Source: a virus. Taken from it: 29,221 bases of DNA. Location of the stretch: positions 1 through 29,221 of IMG/VR virus record IMGVR_UViG_3300044612_001240; one strand, 5' to 3'. Positions 13,509-21,678 of the stretch are shown here, in pieces. The notes below the pieces were generated by a model. That model was not told the origin of the DNA and ran no database searches. It saw only the letters and a list, made by a program, of their open reading frames with translations. The first letter of the stretch is position 1. Every line of letters begins with the position of its first letter. The translations under genes and the position numbers were made by a program.

Positions 13509-13553
13509 GCAATGCCTTGATTCAGTGTCAATGTATCAGATTTCAGGCATTGC
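13509..13553. repeat. Inverted repeat at the integrase 3' end
   Basis: GCAATGCCT (13509-13517) and AGGCATTGC (13545-13553) are perfect 9-bp inverted repeats 27 nt apart. The right arm lies in the last integrase codons and the left arm in the spacer before the next gene. It could be a transcript-end hairpin, an integrase-binding site or part of an attachment region. Sequence alone does not decide. Confidence 0.45.
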
Positions 13554-14396
13554 GTACTCCTGTGTGGTGTTGCAGTAATGCTTAAAGATGACCTCGCTGG
13601 TATTGCCAGCCCAGGCTGCTACCTGCGGCACCGGGATGCCGGCTTCGATCCAGTGGCTGATGGCCGTGTGCCTGCAGTCGTATGGCCGGTAAAGGTGTGA
13701 GATCAGGCCTGCCTGATGCAATGGCTGCAGCTTCTTGCGGAAATAGCTCTGAAATGCCAACCGATCCCACGGAAACAGGTAATCGGACTCTCGCGGCAAG
13801 GTGTCAAGGATTGTCTGGCACTTGCCGTTGAGCGGGACCCATCGCTTTTTGTTGGTCTTGGTGCTGTCTTTCAGTCCATGGGTCAGCGTCCAGTTCTGAT
13901 GCACCAGGATCTTGCTGTCTTTGATGTCCGCCCACCGCAGCGCCCGCACCTCGCCAGTTCGCATGGCGGTCTGCAGCATGAACTCGGTGTATTGCGACCA
14001 GTTGACTGTCCGGTAGGTCAGCTTTGCCTCAAGCGCTGCCAGCACCAGGCCGATCTCGTTGCGCGGAATGACGATGATCTCTTCGTCGCGCTGCGGCGCC
14101 TTGGGCATCTTGAAGCTGGCCAGCGGGTTGCGGTCCAAATAACCGACATCCTCCTGTGCCGCCCACTTGTACATCGTCTTGGTGTACATCGCCACGCGCC
14201 GCGATGACAGGACGGGCTTCTGCCCCAGCACCCAGATCATCACCTGCCGCGCTTGCTGCAGATCTTGGATGGGACAGCGGCTAAGCCACTTGGTGACTTG
14301 CCTGTAGTCAGAGGTAAGGCTGGTCGCGCAGAGCGAGATCGAGCGCTCAGCAACAAAGGCATCCCAGAGCTGGGACACCGAATAGGATGCGGTCAT
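13536..14396 (-). CDS. int: Tyrosine recombinase (integrase)
   Basis: The 286-aa protein has an N-terminal SAM-like core-binding domain (about 1-95) and a catalytic domain (about 105-286). Arg I is R146 in QTAMRTGEVRALRW. A hairpin Lys is probably K180 in STKTNKKRWVPL. R242 lies in PYDCRHTAISHWIEAG, and Tyr is Y274 in EVIFKHYCN. The usual first His of the HxxR box is replaced by Tyr (Y239) and the box II His position (GH in most) is Asn (N265, AGNTSEVI). I recall similar variants in cyanobacterial phage integrases, so it is probably active. The enzyme would integrate and excise the phage. Inverted repeats flank both ends of the gene. Confidence 0.92.
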   Translation of the reverse strand: MTASYSVSQLWDAFVAERSISLCATSLTSDYRQVTKWLSRCPIQDLQQARQVMIWVLGQKPVLSSRRVAMYTKTMYKWAAQEDVGYLDRNPLASFKMPKAPQRDEEIIVIPRNEIGLVLAALEAKLTYRTVNWSQYTEFMLQTAMRTGEVRALRWADIKDSKILVHQNWTLTHGLKDSTKTNKKRWVPLNGKCQTILDTLPRESDYLFPWDRLAFQSYFRKKLQPLHQAGLISHLYRPYDCRHTAISHWIEAGIPVPQVAAWAGNTSEVIFKHYCNTTQEYAMPEI

Positions 14397-14420
14397 CGTT
14401 CCAAAGCAGTGGAGCGGTCA

Positions 14421-14451
14421 TGAGGTAGGCAGTTGGCGCTGCGCTACCTCA
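14421..14451. repeat. Inverted repeat upstream of the integrase
   Basis: TGAGGTAG (14421-14428) pairs with CTACCTCA (14444-14451), and GCAG with CTGC inside, making a 12-bp stem with one bulged G and a 6-nt loop. It ends 25 bp before the integrase ATG on the minus strand. No T-tract follows on either strand, so it is more likely an operator or recombinase arm site than a terminator. Confidence 0.5.
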
Positions 14452-14490
14452 CAATTGTAGTACAGGAGCTAGATCCGCTCGTGAAGGTGA

Positions 14491-14700
14491 CTACTGTGCG
14501 TCGGGAAGCTGCTCTAGGGCGCGGCGAATGATGCTCATGTCTTCGGCAGACAGGCGGTTGTCAGTCGTTGCATCGCCATGAAGCTCGTAAACCGCAACGT
14601 TTGTAAGGATTTGAAGCGCTTGCTCCTTTAAGGTTGAAGGCTGTGGTTGTGTCAGAGCGGCCATAAAATTAGAAGCTACTTCGTCGTAAAAGTTGGTCAT
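14491..14700 (-). CDS. Hypothetical protein
   Basis: The 69-aa product (ATG 14700) has a helical N-terminus (MTNFYDEVASNFMAALTQ), a middle helix (LKEQALQILTNVAVYEL) and a C-terminal SAEDMSIIRRALEQL. No motif is recognisable. It precedes the integrase and may be a small regulator, but nothing shows that. Confidence 0.55.
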   Translation of the reverse strand: MTNFYDEVASNFMAALTQPQPSTLKEQALQILTNVAVYELHGDATTDNRLSAEDMSIIRRALEQLPDAQ

Positions 14701-14706
14701 TTGGGT

Positions 14707-14842
14707 TAGGCGTAGAAGTGGGAATGGCTACTGCGCCTTGAGGAAATAGTGACCCCCAGGTTTGAGCATCGTTGAGAGGCTTAGGGGGTATTGCTATCAG
14801 CGTACTAGGCGCAGAAGTGAGTAGGGCTACGCGGCCTCAAGG
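14707..14842. repeat. Imperfect direct repeats at the fibre 3' end
   Basis: The 37-bp segment 14707-14743 is repeated imperfectly at 14806-14842, an offset of 99 bp; TAGGCGTAGAAGTG and TAGGCGCAGAAGTG are the best-matched parts. The right copy covers the last fibre codons and stop. Between them ACCCCC (14752-14757) and GGGGGT (14784-14789) are complementary. This may be a duplication left after fibre exchange, or part of an attachment site. Confidence 0.45.
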
Positions 14843-16554
14843 GCTGCAACTTTGGCCTCAAGGGTTTCGATCCGCTCCATTGCTTCCTGCAGCGCCTTGA
14901 CTGCCTTCATGTAGAGCACCGAATAGTTGACGCTTTTGGTGACAGTGCCAAGGTCGTTGCCGTCTGCGTCGCGATCAGGAGATTCGTTGACAAGACCAGG
15001 GGAGACAAGCTCGACTTCTTGGGCAATTAGACCAATTTGGGTGTGAGTCTGACCTTTTCTAAAGTTGTAGTTACGAATCTGGAGAGCCTTGAGATCATCC
15101 CATTGAGAGTTGGCGTCAACAATGTTTTCTTTCAGTTTAATGTCAGAGAGGGAGCCGTAGCTATTGTTTGCGTTGAGTATGTTTCCACTTGTTCTGATTA
15201 CGATTGATGCTGTGCCTTTAGAAGTTGTACTTGTGGCGCTATAGTAACCAGTAAAAACGTTGCCAGTGTTGCTTGAAGCTAGTTTGCTACATACCTCAAA
15301 ACCATTGTCAAGATCATCAAATAGTGTTGAATTGCCGTTGTTTCTAATTCTCAGCCGCTCCGTCGGGCTGCTAGCTCCATCGGCGGTAGTGGAGAACACT
15401 AACCTGCCCGGCATGTCATCAGAGCCGGGTGCAGCATCAACAATCGCAGAGATTCGAGCACCTTCTACAAACTGCGATCCGTCTGATCCCTGAAATGAAA
15501 TGACTCCAATTTCGTCACCGCTTTGAACCACGGTCTGTGCGCCCACAGAGTCGGACCGATGTTTTGCTAATACAAGAAGCGGTCCCGATGTGCCTGCCGC
15601 TCCATAAGTTAGCGAGTTAACACGGCTATTTAGCTCATTACCTGCCGTTTCAATCTGAAAGACGCCAGTATAGGTTGAGTTGAAGAAGTTTGCACGCGCA
15701 CTAGACGTGCCAACTAAAAAACGACCCGATGTATCAAACCTGGCCACTTCTGATGAGCCAGTAGTCTCAAATGCAAGACTTGATTGACCGGTGGCTCCGT
15801 GATGGTGATAACACCTAATCGAGGCGCCCGAGGTTCCGGCTGCAAAGCCGTTTAATACTCCAATGTTTATTGCAGTATTCGATGGATCAGTGCTAGATGT
15901 GCCAAAGGCTGCAACATAGCCAGAAGTTCCGGCAACATTTAGAAGAGCTTGCGGCGCAGTAGTGCCAATCCCTAAACGCCCTGCGCCATCAACAGTTACA
16001 AGCGAAGAGCTGTTTCTCCTTATGTTGAATTTGTCGGCAGAAGTATCTAGCTGAACATCCCAGTTGTTTGGTCCCGTAAAGCGGACATCAAAAGTGTTCG
16101 TTGCATCGCCAAGGCGGATAAGATTACCGCTGCCAGAAACATGGAATGGCGCTCCAGGACTACTAGTCCCCAGACCTACCCGACCACTGGAGTCAACAAA
16201 CAGCCGGCCAGTGCCGCCCGTGCTGATGGCAACCTGATCAGTGCCAGGACTGTAGATGCCGGTGTCGGTGCCGCTGTCCTTGAAGTAGATGGATGGAGCG
16301 GAAGCGCTGCCGTTCTCAAAGGCGATGGTGCTCCACTCGCCGTCGAGTTGGTAAAGGGTGATCCAGGCATTATTGGCGCCGTTACGCATCTTCATGACGC
16401 CAGCCGTGGTATCGGCCCAGCGCATGTAGGCGTAGGTGGTGGTGGGCTCTGTCGTGCCGCTGTTTTGGCTGACGATTGCGGCGAGGCCGTTGTTCAGGTC
16501 AGAGCGGACGGCAGCACCAGTGCCGTTGGCGATGACGTAGTCGTGTTGTGCCAC
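14827..16554 (-). CDS. Tail fibre with C-terminal S74 chaperone domain
   Basis: The 575-aa protein starts at GTG 16554 with MAQHDYVIANGTGAAVRSDL, an N-terminus seen, from memory, in many cyanophage fibres. Repeated strand-Gly motifs (GRVGLGTSSPGAPFHV, GRLGIGTTAPQALLNV) form a trimeric beta shaft. The C-terminal 106 residues are an intramolecular chaperone of the peptidase S74 type, with S470 and K475 in SDIKLKENI as the likely self-cleaving Ser-Lys pair, GLIAQEVE and a terminal coiled coil (ERIETLEAKVAALEA). The middle (about 15100-15950) looks more AT-rich than the ends, as expected for an exchanged receptor-binding segment. It follows J as in lambda-type tails. Confidence 0.88.
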   Translation of the reverse strand: MAQHDYVIANGTGAAVRSDLNNGLAAIVSQNSGTTEPTTTYAYMRWADTTAGVMKMRNGANNAWITLYQLDGEWSTIAFENGSASAPSIYFKDSGTDTGIYSPGTDQVAISTGGTGRLFVDSSGRVGLGTSSPGAPFHVSGSGNLIRLGDATNTFDVRFTGPNNWDVQLDTSADKFNIRRNSSSLVTVDGAGRLGIGTTAPQALLNVAGTSGYVAAFGTSSTDPSNTAINIGVLNGFAAGTSGASIRCYHHHGATGQSSLAFETTGSSEVARFDTSGRFLVGTSSARANFFNSTYTGVFQIETAGNELNSRVNSLTYGAAGTSGPLLVLAKHRSDSVGAQTVVQSGDEIGVISFQGSDGSQFVEGARISAIVDAAPGSDDMPGRLVFSTTADGASSPTERLRIRNNGNSTLFDDLDNGFEVCSKLASSNTGNVFTGYYSATSTTSKGTASIVIRTSGNILNANNSYGSLSDIKLKENIVDANSQWDDLKALQIRNYNFRKGQTHTQIGLIAQEVELVSPGLVNESPDRDADGNDLGTVTKSVNYSVLYMKAVKALQEAMERIETLEAKVAALEAA

Positions 16555-16581
16555 GAATCGGAAGCAGGCAATGTTTACACT

Positions 16582-19500
16582 TTAGACGCCCTTGCCAAAT
16601 CCCACGGCACTCCATAGGAAATTGCGGCTAACCGCAGTGCCGGCGCTGTTTCTGAAGGTCACATCGAAGCCGGTGTTGCTGACGTTGGTGACGTTGAAGT
16701 AGTCGCCAGTAGCCAGGTTTTGGGCCACAATGCCGATGCTGGGCAGGTAAGCGTTGACGCCGCCGAGACTGGCTGTTCCAGTGAAAAACGCCTTGTCAAA
16801 CGCGACCGATGCAGTCCCAGCGCCGCTGGTAACGGTACCGACAGACTGCTCGCTACGCCGCTGGAAGGTGGCGTCGTAGCCCAGTTCGTCAACAAGGATG
16901 CTCTCAGCAGGATCGGAACTTGTCAGTTCGGCTTTGAACTGGAAACCGCGACCGAGGAAAGTGCCATTAACGAACTCCTGCCAGCCGGACCAAGTTGGGG
17001 TGCCGGCAGGATTGTCTGGTGTGCGGCGCAGGTATAGCTTGGCGTTGACCGCGTCGATCACGCCGCCGTCCCAGTCGGACCAATCATCGACAAGCCCACT
17101 GCGGCTGTCGATCAGGTCGCTTGGCAGGAAGCCACGGGTGATGAAATAGCGGCGTAGATCCAGCGAAAACACCGCGCCGAGGTCAAGCGTGCTGGTAAAG
17201 GCGTACTCACCAGAAACTTCAATGTCGCCGAAAAAGTCAAGCGTAGCGATCAGATCAAAGTCGACAATGTCGTCAAATAGGCCGTCCGCATCCAGTGCCA
17301 GTGCATCAAGGTCTTCGCTGTAGAAGGTGTTGGTTTTTGCGCCTTGGAATGGCGGCACATCCTGATCTTCCCGGCGTTGTTGGATAATCAACGCCCCTAC
17401 GGCATCGGGGAAATCGACGATGACGCTGGCTTCTTGAGGGCTTTGGCGGCCGCCGTCATCCTCGAACTTGACCAAGATTTCGCCTTCGACCAGCGGCACG
17501 ATGGCTTCTGTCGAGGCGCCTGATTTGGCTGGAATTAGGTCGACACTGTTGCTCCAGGTGCCGCTTCCGTTGGTCAGGTTGGTGTGGCGAATGTGGACGC
17601 GGCCGCCGGTTTTGACGTCAAGGTCAACAGTCTGATCCCAGCGCAGGCGGGCACTGTTGGCGCTGATCGGCTCGATGGTCAGGTTCTGGACGTTGCCTGG
17701 AGGGGCGGTTTTGCCAACCAGCGTGAACTGTGCCGTTGAGGCAACGCTCAGTTTGTTGAGGCTGTTGACGCTGCGGATTTGTACGTACAACGTACCGGCA
17801 CGCAGGCCAGTAAGCCGTGTTGAGGGCGAAGTCGTGTTGATCTGGATCCAGTTGTTGTTGTCGATCCGATATTCGACGCGGAAGCCCGCGACGCGCTGTA
17901 CCGGACTGATCCAGCTCAATTCAACAGCAGTAAGGACACTCTGGCCGTCTTCGTAAAGGTGCTCGACGGCGGTAATTGATCCGGGGGCGTCGGGGATGGC
18001 CGATAGATTGCTGATGTCGCGGAACTGGAGCGACAGGTCGCTTTCGATCGCGGCGTAGATGCTGCTGTTGTACGTCAGCGCTGTAACGCTGAACGCACCA
18101 GCTTCGCCTTCGGTGACCGACAGAACACGGAACTGGTTGGATTGGATGTCGGTGGTTTGGATTAAAAAGACGCTTTCTGCGTTAGGTGCTTCGCTAAATG
18201 CGCTGCTAACAGTAAATACACTGCCGGCAATGCTGCTGATCGAGCGTGTCTCAACCAAGCCGGTTGGCAGCAACACGCTGATGGTTGGGGAGTTAGCTGT
18301 AGTTGTGGGAAGCCCGACCGTGGAATCGACTGTGATGGCTGTGGTAGTGGCGCTGCTGATGCGGCCTGAGCGACGGCTGCCTGACTTGACCGGGTCGGCA
18401 ATGTCGATCACCATGCCAGGGCGCAAAATGATGCCCGACTCCAGTGAAACAGAGAAGCTGACGGTTTCGGTCAGGTTTTGCTCGGCCAGTAGGGCCCATT
18501 TGCCGAGGCGGTGTGCTTGGCCACGGCTGTAGCAGCCCATGGCCTTAATTTCTTTGTTGATTACCCCGTACTTAGATACAGCGTCCGAGTCTTCGACGTA
18601 CTCGAACTGGACTTCCCCGAGGCTGTCGTAGGTCTGGTAAGCAACGGTGGCCGTGCTATGCCGCGCTTTTTGCGAGCTGCCCGAATAACTGAAGTTGCCG
18701 TCGATAACGTTGCTGGGTCCCAGCAGATACTGCGAGGAGGCCGGTTTGTCCTGCAGAACCACCATCGAGCCGGCGCCGTAGTAAGCGATGCCTCGGAACA
18801 GCGAGACAAACTCTTGGATGACGTTGTAAATTTCGTCGCGATTGTTCAGCAGTAGGTGACACTGAAAACGTGGTTCTTGCCCACCGAAGCCGTTGCTGAC
18901 CAGTTCGTTGCAGTATTGGCTGATGGCGTAAAAGTCAAACTTGTCGAGCGTGGCAGCAGGAATAGCCGCTCCATAGCGGGTATTGGTGATCAGGTCCCAT
19001 AAGCACCACGCGGGGTCAGCGCACCACGTGGCGGCGCCGAAGGTGCCATCCCATACGCCGGCATAAGTGACGCGGCCGAGATAGGTGGTAGTGTCGACAG
19101 TTGCGTTGGACGGCAGCTGCACCTTCGTGGCGCGGATCAGATATTTTCGCGTCGGGATGCTGTCGAACTGGCGCGAGTCAAACCGCAGGAACGACAGTGC
19201 TGAGTTTGGGTATCTCAGTTTTTCGTCGAGGATTTCTGTATAGCTGAACCAGAAGGTGCGGTTTTGGCGACGGGCACTGCTTTCATCGGCAGACACACGC
19301 ACCATGCGAATGTCGATAGGGAAACTACCGCTAAATGTCAGCAGATAATCGCGCTGATAGCTGTTGGTGGTTTTGCCGCTGATTGTGTCATCTACAACCG
19401 TGGTGTAACCGCCGCCGTTGTATTGGACTTGCAGCTGGATGCGGACACTGTGGCCAATAATGTCACCATCGTCTTCAATAATCTGCAACGCTGGCAGTTG

Positions 19501-20337
19501 GATAGTCACCCGCACGCGATCCACGTCGGTGTCGGTGATCGTGCGAACGACGGGCGTTGCGTTTGTTACCTCAACATTGACGGTGTTCTCAGACTCTGTG
19601 CCGCCGGTAGCGGCGATGTAGGTCTGGGCTTGCGTGCCAGTGCGGAAGTCAGTGGTATAGCCGCTGAAGTTGCTGCTGCCACCTGGCCCAACGATGGGCG
19701 TACCATCTAAATAGACGCTCTTCAAGCCGTCGTCGAGGCCTTGGATCTCGCCTTCGCACAGCAGATCGAGGACGCTGGCGTACTGGACTGACTGCAGCGA
19801 ATCATCAGCTTCAGTTGGAACGCTTTGTGATCCACCGCCGCCTTTGCCACCACCGCCACCCCCACCTGCACCTGCGATCGTCGCACCGAGGCCTGCGTTA
19901 TGGACACGGATGTTGTCGGCAATAAAGGTGTGCTGGCCTTCGACCGTCAGGTTGTAAACAGTGCCGCGCTCCAGTTCGTCTTTGCGTAGGATCGGACGCA
20001 GGTGGCCGAGGCCGTCGACCAGACAGTCATCTGCGCCAAGCGTGTCGATGCAGACGAAGGCGTTGAACTGGTTCAGCACCCAGTGGTTGGGTGTCGCATC
20101 TAAGTGCGTGCCGCCCCACAGGTGGTAGCGCTTGATTGGCTGGTCTTCGTGGATGTGGACCTTGAGGATCTTCGCTGGGTGAATCTGGCCACGGTCGTCA
20201 AAACTCAGGACGATTTCGCCGGGCTCCAGTGAGTCGATCCGGCGTTGGCCGCCTGGGACGCTGATAAGCGTGTAGTTCGGAAAACAGCCGCTACCACCGC
20301 CGCCACCACCTGCACCTTGGATTACGGGGTAAGTCAT
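16582..20337 (-). CDS. Tail-tip / host-specificity protein J-like, with intein-like insertion
   Basis: The 1251-aa protein closes the tail tip and positions the fibres. After 17 residues (MTYPVIQGAGGGGGGSG) comes a 130-residue intein-like (Hint) domain, then a second Gly-rich stretch (GAGGGGGGGKGGGGS). The J-type core begins about residue 170 (DSLQSVQYASVLDLLCEGEIQG), includes several beta domains, and carries fibronectin-III-like repeats from about residue 790 (LSAIPDAPGSITAVE, APPGNVQNLTIEPI). The order of genes before it (M, L, K, I) and the conserved LLCEGEI start make the lambda J assignment strong. It overlaps the I-like gene in ATGA fashion. Confidence 0.85.
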   Translation of the reverse strand: MTYPVIQGAGGGGGGSGCFPNYTLISVPGGQRRIDSLEPGEIVLSFDDRGQIHPAKILKVHIHEDQPIKRYHLWGGTHLDATPNHWVLNQFNAFVCIDTLGADDCLVDGLGHLRPILRKDELERGTVYNLTVEGQHTFIADNIRVHNAGLGATIAGAGGGGGGGKGGGGSQSVPTEADDSLQSVQYASVLDLLCEGEIQGLDDGLKSVYLDGTPIVGPGGSSNFSGYTTDFRTGTQAQTYIAATGGTESENTVNVEVTNATPVVRTITDTDVDRVRVTIQLPALQIIEDDGDIIGHSVRIQLQVQYNGGGYTTVVDDTISGKTTNSYQRDYLLTFSGSFPIDIRMVRVSADESSARRQNRTFWFSYTEILDEKLRYPNSALSFLRFDSRQFDSIPTRKYLIRATKVQLPSNATVDTTTYLGRVTYAGVWDGTFGAATWCADPAWCLWDLITNTRYGAAIPAATLDKFDFYAISQYCNELVSNGFGGQEPRFQCHLLLNNRDEIYNVIQEFVSLFRGIAYYGAGSMVVLQDKPASSQYLLGPSNVIDGNFSYSGSSQKARHSTATVAYQTYDSLGEVQFEYVEDSDAVSKYGVINKEIKAMGCYSRGQAHRLGKWALLAEQNLTETVSFSVSLESGIILRPGMVIDIADPVKSGSRRSGRISSATTTAITVDSTVGLPTTTANSPTISVLLPTGLVETRSISSIAGSVFTVSSAFSEAPNAESVFLIQTTDIQSNQFRVLSVTEGEAGAFSVTALTYNSSIYAAIESDLSLQFRDISNLSAIPDAPGSITAVEHLYEDGQSVLTAVELSWISPVQRVAGFRVEYRIDNNNWIQINTTSPSTRLTGLRAGTLYVQIRSVNSLNKLSVASTAQFTLVGKTAPPGNVQNLTIEPISANSARLRWDQTVDLDVKTGGRVHIRHTNLTNGSGTWSNSVDLIPAKSGASTEAIVPLVEGEILVKFEDDGGRQSPQEASVIVDFPDAVGALIIQQRREDQDVPPFQGAKTNTFYSEDLDALALDADGLFDDIVDFDLIATLDFFGDIEVSGEYAFTSTLDLGAVFSLDLRRYFITRGFLPSDLIDSRSGLVDDWSDWDGGVIDAVNAKLYLRRTPDNPAGTPTWSGWQEFVNGTFLGRGFQFKAELTSSDPAESILVDELGYDATFQRRSEQSVGTVTSGAGTASVAFDKAFFTGTASLGGVNAYLPSIGIVAQNLATGDYFNVTNVSNTGFDVTFRNSAGTAVSRNFLWSAVGFGKGV
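19897..20286 (-). other. Intein-like (Hint, BIL-A-type) domain inside J
   Basis: Residues 18-147 of the J-like protein. C18 opens the domain (CFPNYTLISVPGGQ, then IDSLEPGEIVLSFD), matching splicing block A. ATPNHWVL matches block B with its TxxH. YNLTVEGQHTFIADN and IRVHN match blocks F and G. No homing endonuclease is inserted, so it is a mini-domain. The residue after His-Asn is Ala instead of Cys, Ser or Thr, as in type A bacterial intein-like domains. Cleavage, or slow splicing by another route, is more likely than canonical splicing. Confidence 0.8.
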
Positions 20338-20978
20338 ACGGTTTGATTAACGTCGAGGCCGCTGCTGATAACGGCCGAGCCAACAAAAAGACGCCCGTAG
20401 GCCACCGGAACAGGTAGTCCCTGTTTCGACGTATTCACAATTCCCGAAAAAGTGAAGCTCTCCAGGCGGGCTGCCTCGCGGCCACTGGTTAGAGCGCCCA
20501 TATTTTGCTGCGGTGAGATCATCTGCGCGACGCCGCCAAGAAGCAGACTGGCGCCGAGGCCGCCAAGAGCGACTGAGACTGCACTTGCTGTAGCGCCTGA
20601 GATAAAGCCAGCCCCAAGACCAAGGAAACCAGCACCGGCGGGACCGGCAACAATCGCCAATGCGATCAGACCAATACCAGCCAGCACCTGCCCGAAGCCT
20701 TGACCGGCGCCGCAGATCACCGGCGTAATGCTAAAGACCTCGCGTTCGGACCAAGGCAGTACCAGTGCTTCGGGTGATTCTTGCGTGATCGCGTCGCGGC
20801 CGACCGTGACGCGGAAGCCGGTGCCTTCGGCTTCGCGGTCCATCAGCCACCTGTCAAGGCCTGGGAAATTGACGCACAACGCTTTCAGCGCTTGGGCTGG
20901 TGTATCAACCTCAAACTCGAACCGGCATCGTCCGCCAAGGAGCTTACGGAGGGTGCCGTAGACCTTAACGACTTTCAT
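20334..20978 (-). CDS. Tail assembly protein I-like
   Basis: The 214-aa product has a ubiquitin-like N-terminal domain (about 1-85: KVVKVYGTLRKLLGGRCRFE then SITPVICGA) and a long Gly/Ala-rich hydrophobic region (about 95-165) with two possible membrane-like helices. This is the lambda gpI architecture, a tail-tip assembly factor acting with K. It lies between K and J as in lambda and overlaps both neighbours. Confidence 0.8.
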   Translation of the reverse strand: MKVVKVYGTLRKLLGGRCRFEFEVDTPAQALKALCVNFPGLDRWLMDREAEGTGFRVTVGRDAITQESPEALVLPWSEREVFSITPVICGAGQGFGQVLAGIGLIALAIVAGPAGAGFLGLGAGFISGATASAVSVALGGLGASLLLGGVAQMISPQQNMGALTSGREAARLESFTFSGIVNTSKQGLPVPVAYGRLFVGSAVISSGLDVNQTV

Positions 20979-21678
20979 GCCGCAGGACCATGGCAGTGCT
21001 CTTTACATAGTAGCCGCCGTACACGTCTCGACTAGATAGCCGCCCCTGCACATGATGCAAAATCTGCTGGTCGCCAAGGTAAATGGCGCCGTGGTTGGGC
21101 AGGTCAGCGCCAAGCTGCATCAGGATCGCGTCGCCGTACTGCAGCTCTTCAAACGGCACGCGCCGAAAACCTTGGGACTTGTACCCATCGACGTACAAGT
21201 TCTCGCCGCGTTCCCAAAAGCGGTCCCGTCGTGGAAAATCAGCTAGTTCCAGTCCGAACTCGCGCTTGTACCAGTCGCGGCACAAGCTGTAGCAATCCAC
21301 CACGCCAAAGACAAACTCACGCCCGACGTAAGGCAGCTCGAAGTCCTTTGGCTCGCAACCGCCCCACTGCTCGGTCTTTGGGTTGACGATGATCCAAGGC
21401 AGGCCGGTGGCGTTGCAGCTCAGTTGATCGGCGGCAGATGCGACCGGGCGGCTTGTTGGGTGGCTGTGTACCACGGCAACGATTTCGCCCAAATCTTCGG
21501 CGGCTGCGTAGTCGGCAGGATCCAGTACGAAGTGCTCGTCAGGTGTCTCGGCGATGTTTGCGCAGGCATAAAAACGTTTGCGGCCTTTGACCACATGGAT
21601 CAAGCCACACATCTCTTTTGGATCGCACGCCTGCGCGTAGGCGAGGATTTCGGTCTGTAGCGTCGTGCCTAGTTTCAT
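20965..21678 (-). CDS. Tail protein K-like: JAMM + NlpC/P60 peptidase
   Basis: The 237-aa product fuses two peptidase folds. The N-terminal JAMM/MPN domain (1-110) has E22 in KEMCGL, then VVHSHPTSRPVASAADQ with H71, H73 and D84 as the zinc ligands. The C-terminal NlpC/P60 domain (about 118-237) has C129 in GVVDCYSLCRDW, H196 in NHGAIYL and H208 or H209. This is the lambda gpK arrangement, needed for tail-tip assembly and possibly for cell-wall penetration. Both active sites look complete. It overlaps L by 4 nt. Confidence 0.85.
   Translation of the reverse strand: MKLGTTLQTEILAYAQACDPKEMCGLIHVVKGRKRFYACANIAETPDEHFVLDPADYAAAEDLGEIVAVVHSHPTSRPVASAADQLSCNATGLPWIIVNPKTEQWGGCEPKDFELPYVGREFVFGVVDCYSLCRDWYKREFGLELADFPRRDRFWERGENLYVDGYKSQGFRRVPFEELQYGDAILMQLGADLPNHGAIYLGDQQILHHVQGRLSSRDVYGGYYVKSTAMVLRHESR

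Noticed and set aside
13716-14207. 163-codon plus-strand frame opposite the integrase
   Set aside because: The integrase motifs are on the other strand; this frame is low-information Leu/Gln/Arg-rich sequence.
14752-14789. Terminator after the fibre gene
   Set aside because: ACCCCC/GGGGGT pair across a 26-nt loop with no T-tract on the minus strand, so it is too weak to call a terminator.
16141-16617. 158-codon plus-strand frame over the fibre N-terminus
   Set aside because: Antisense shadow; the fibre and J genes on the minus strand explain the DNA.
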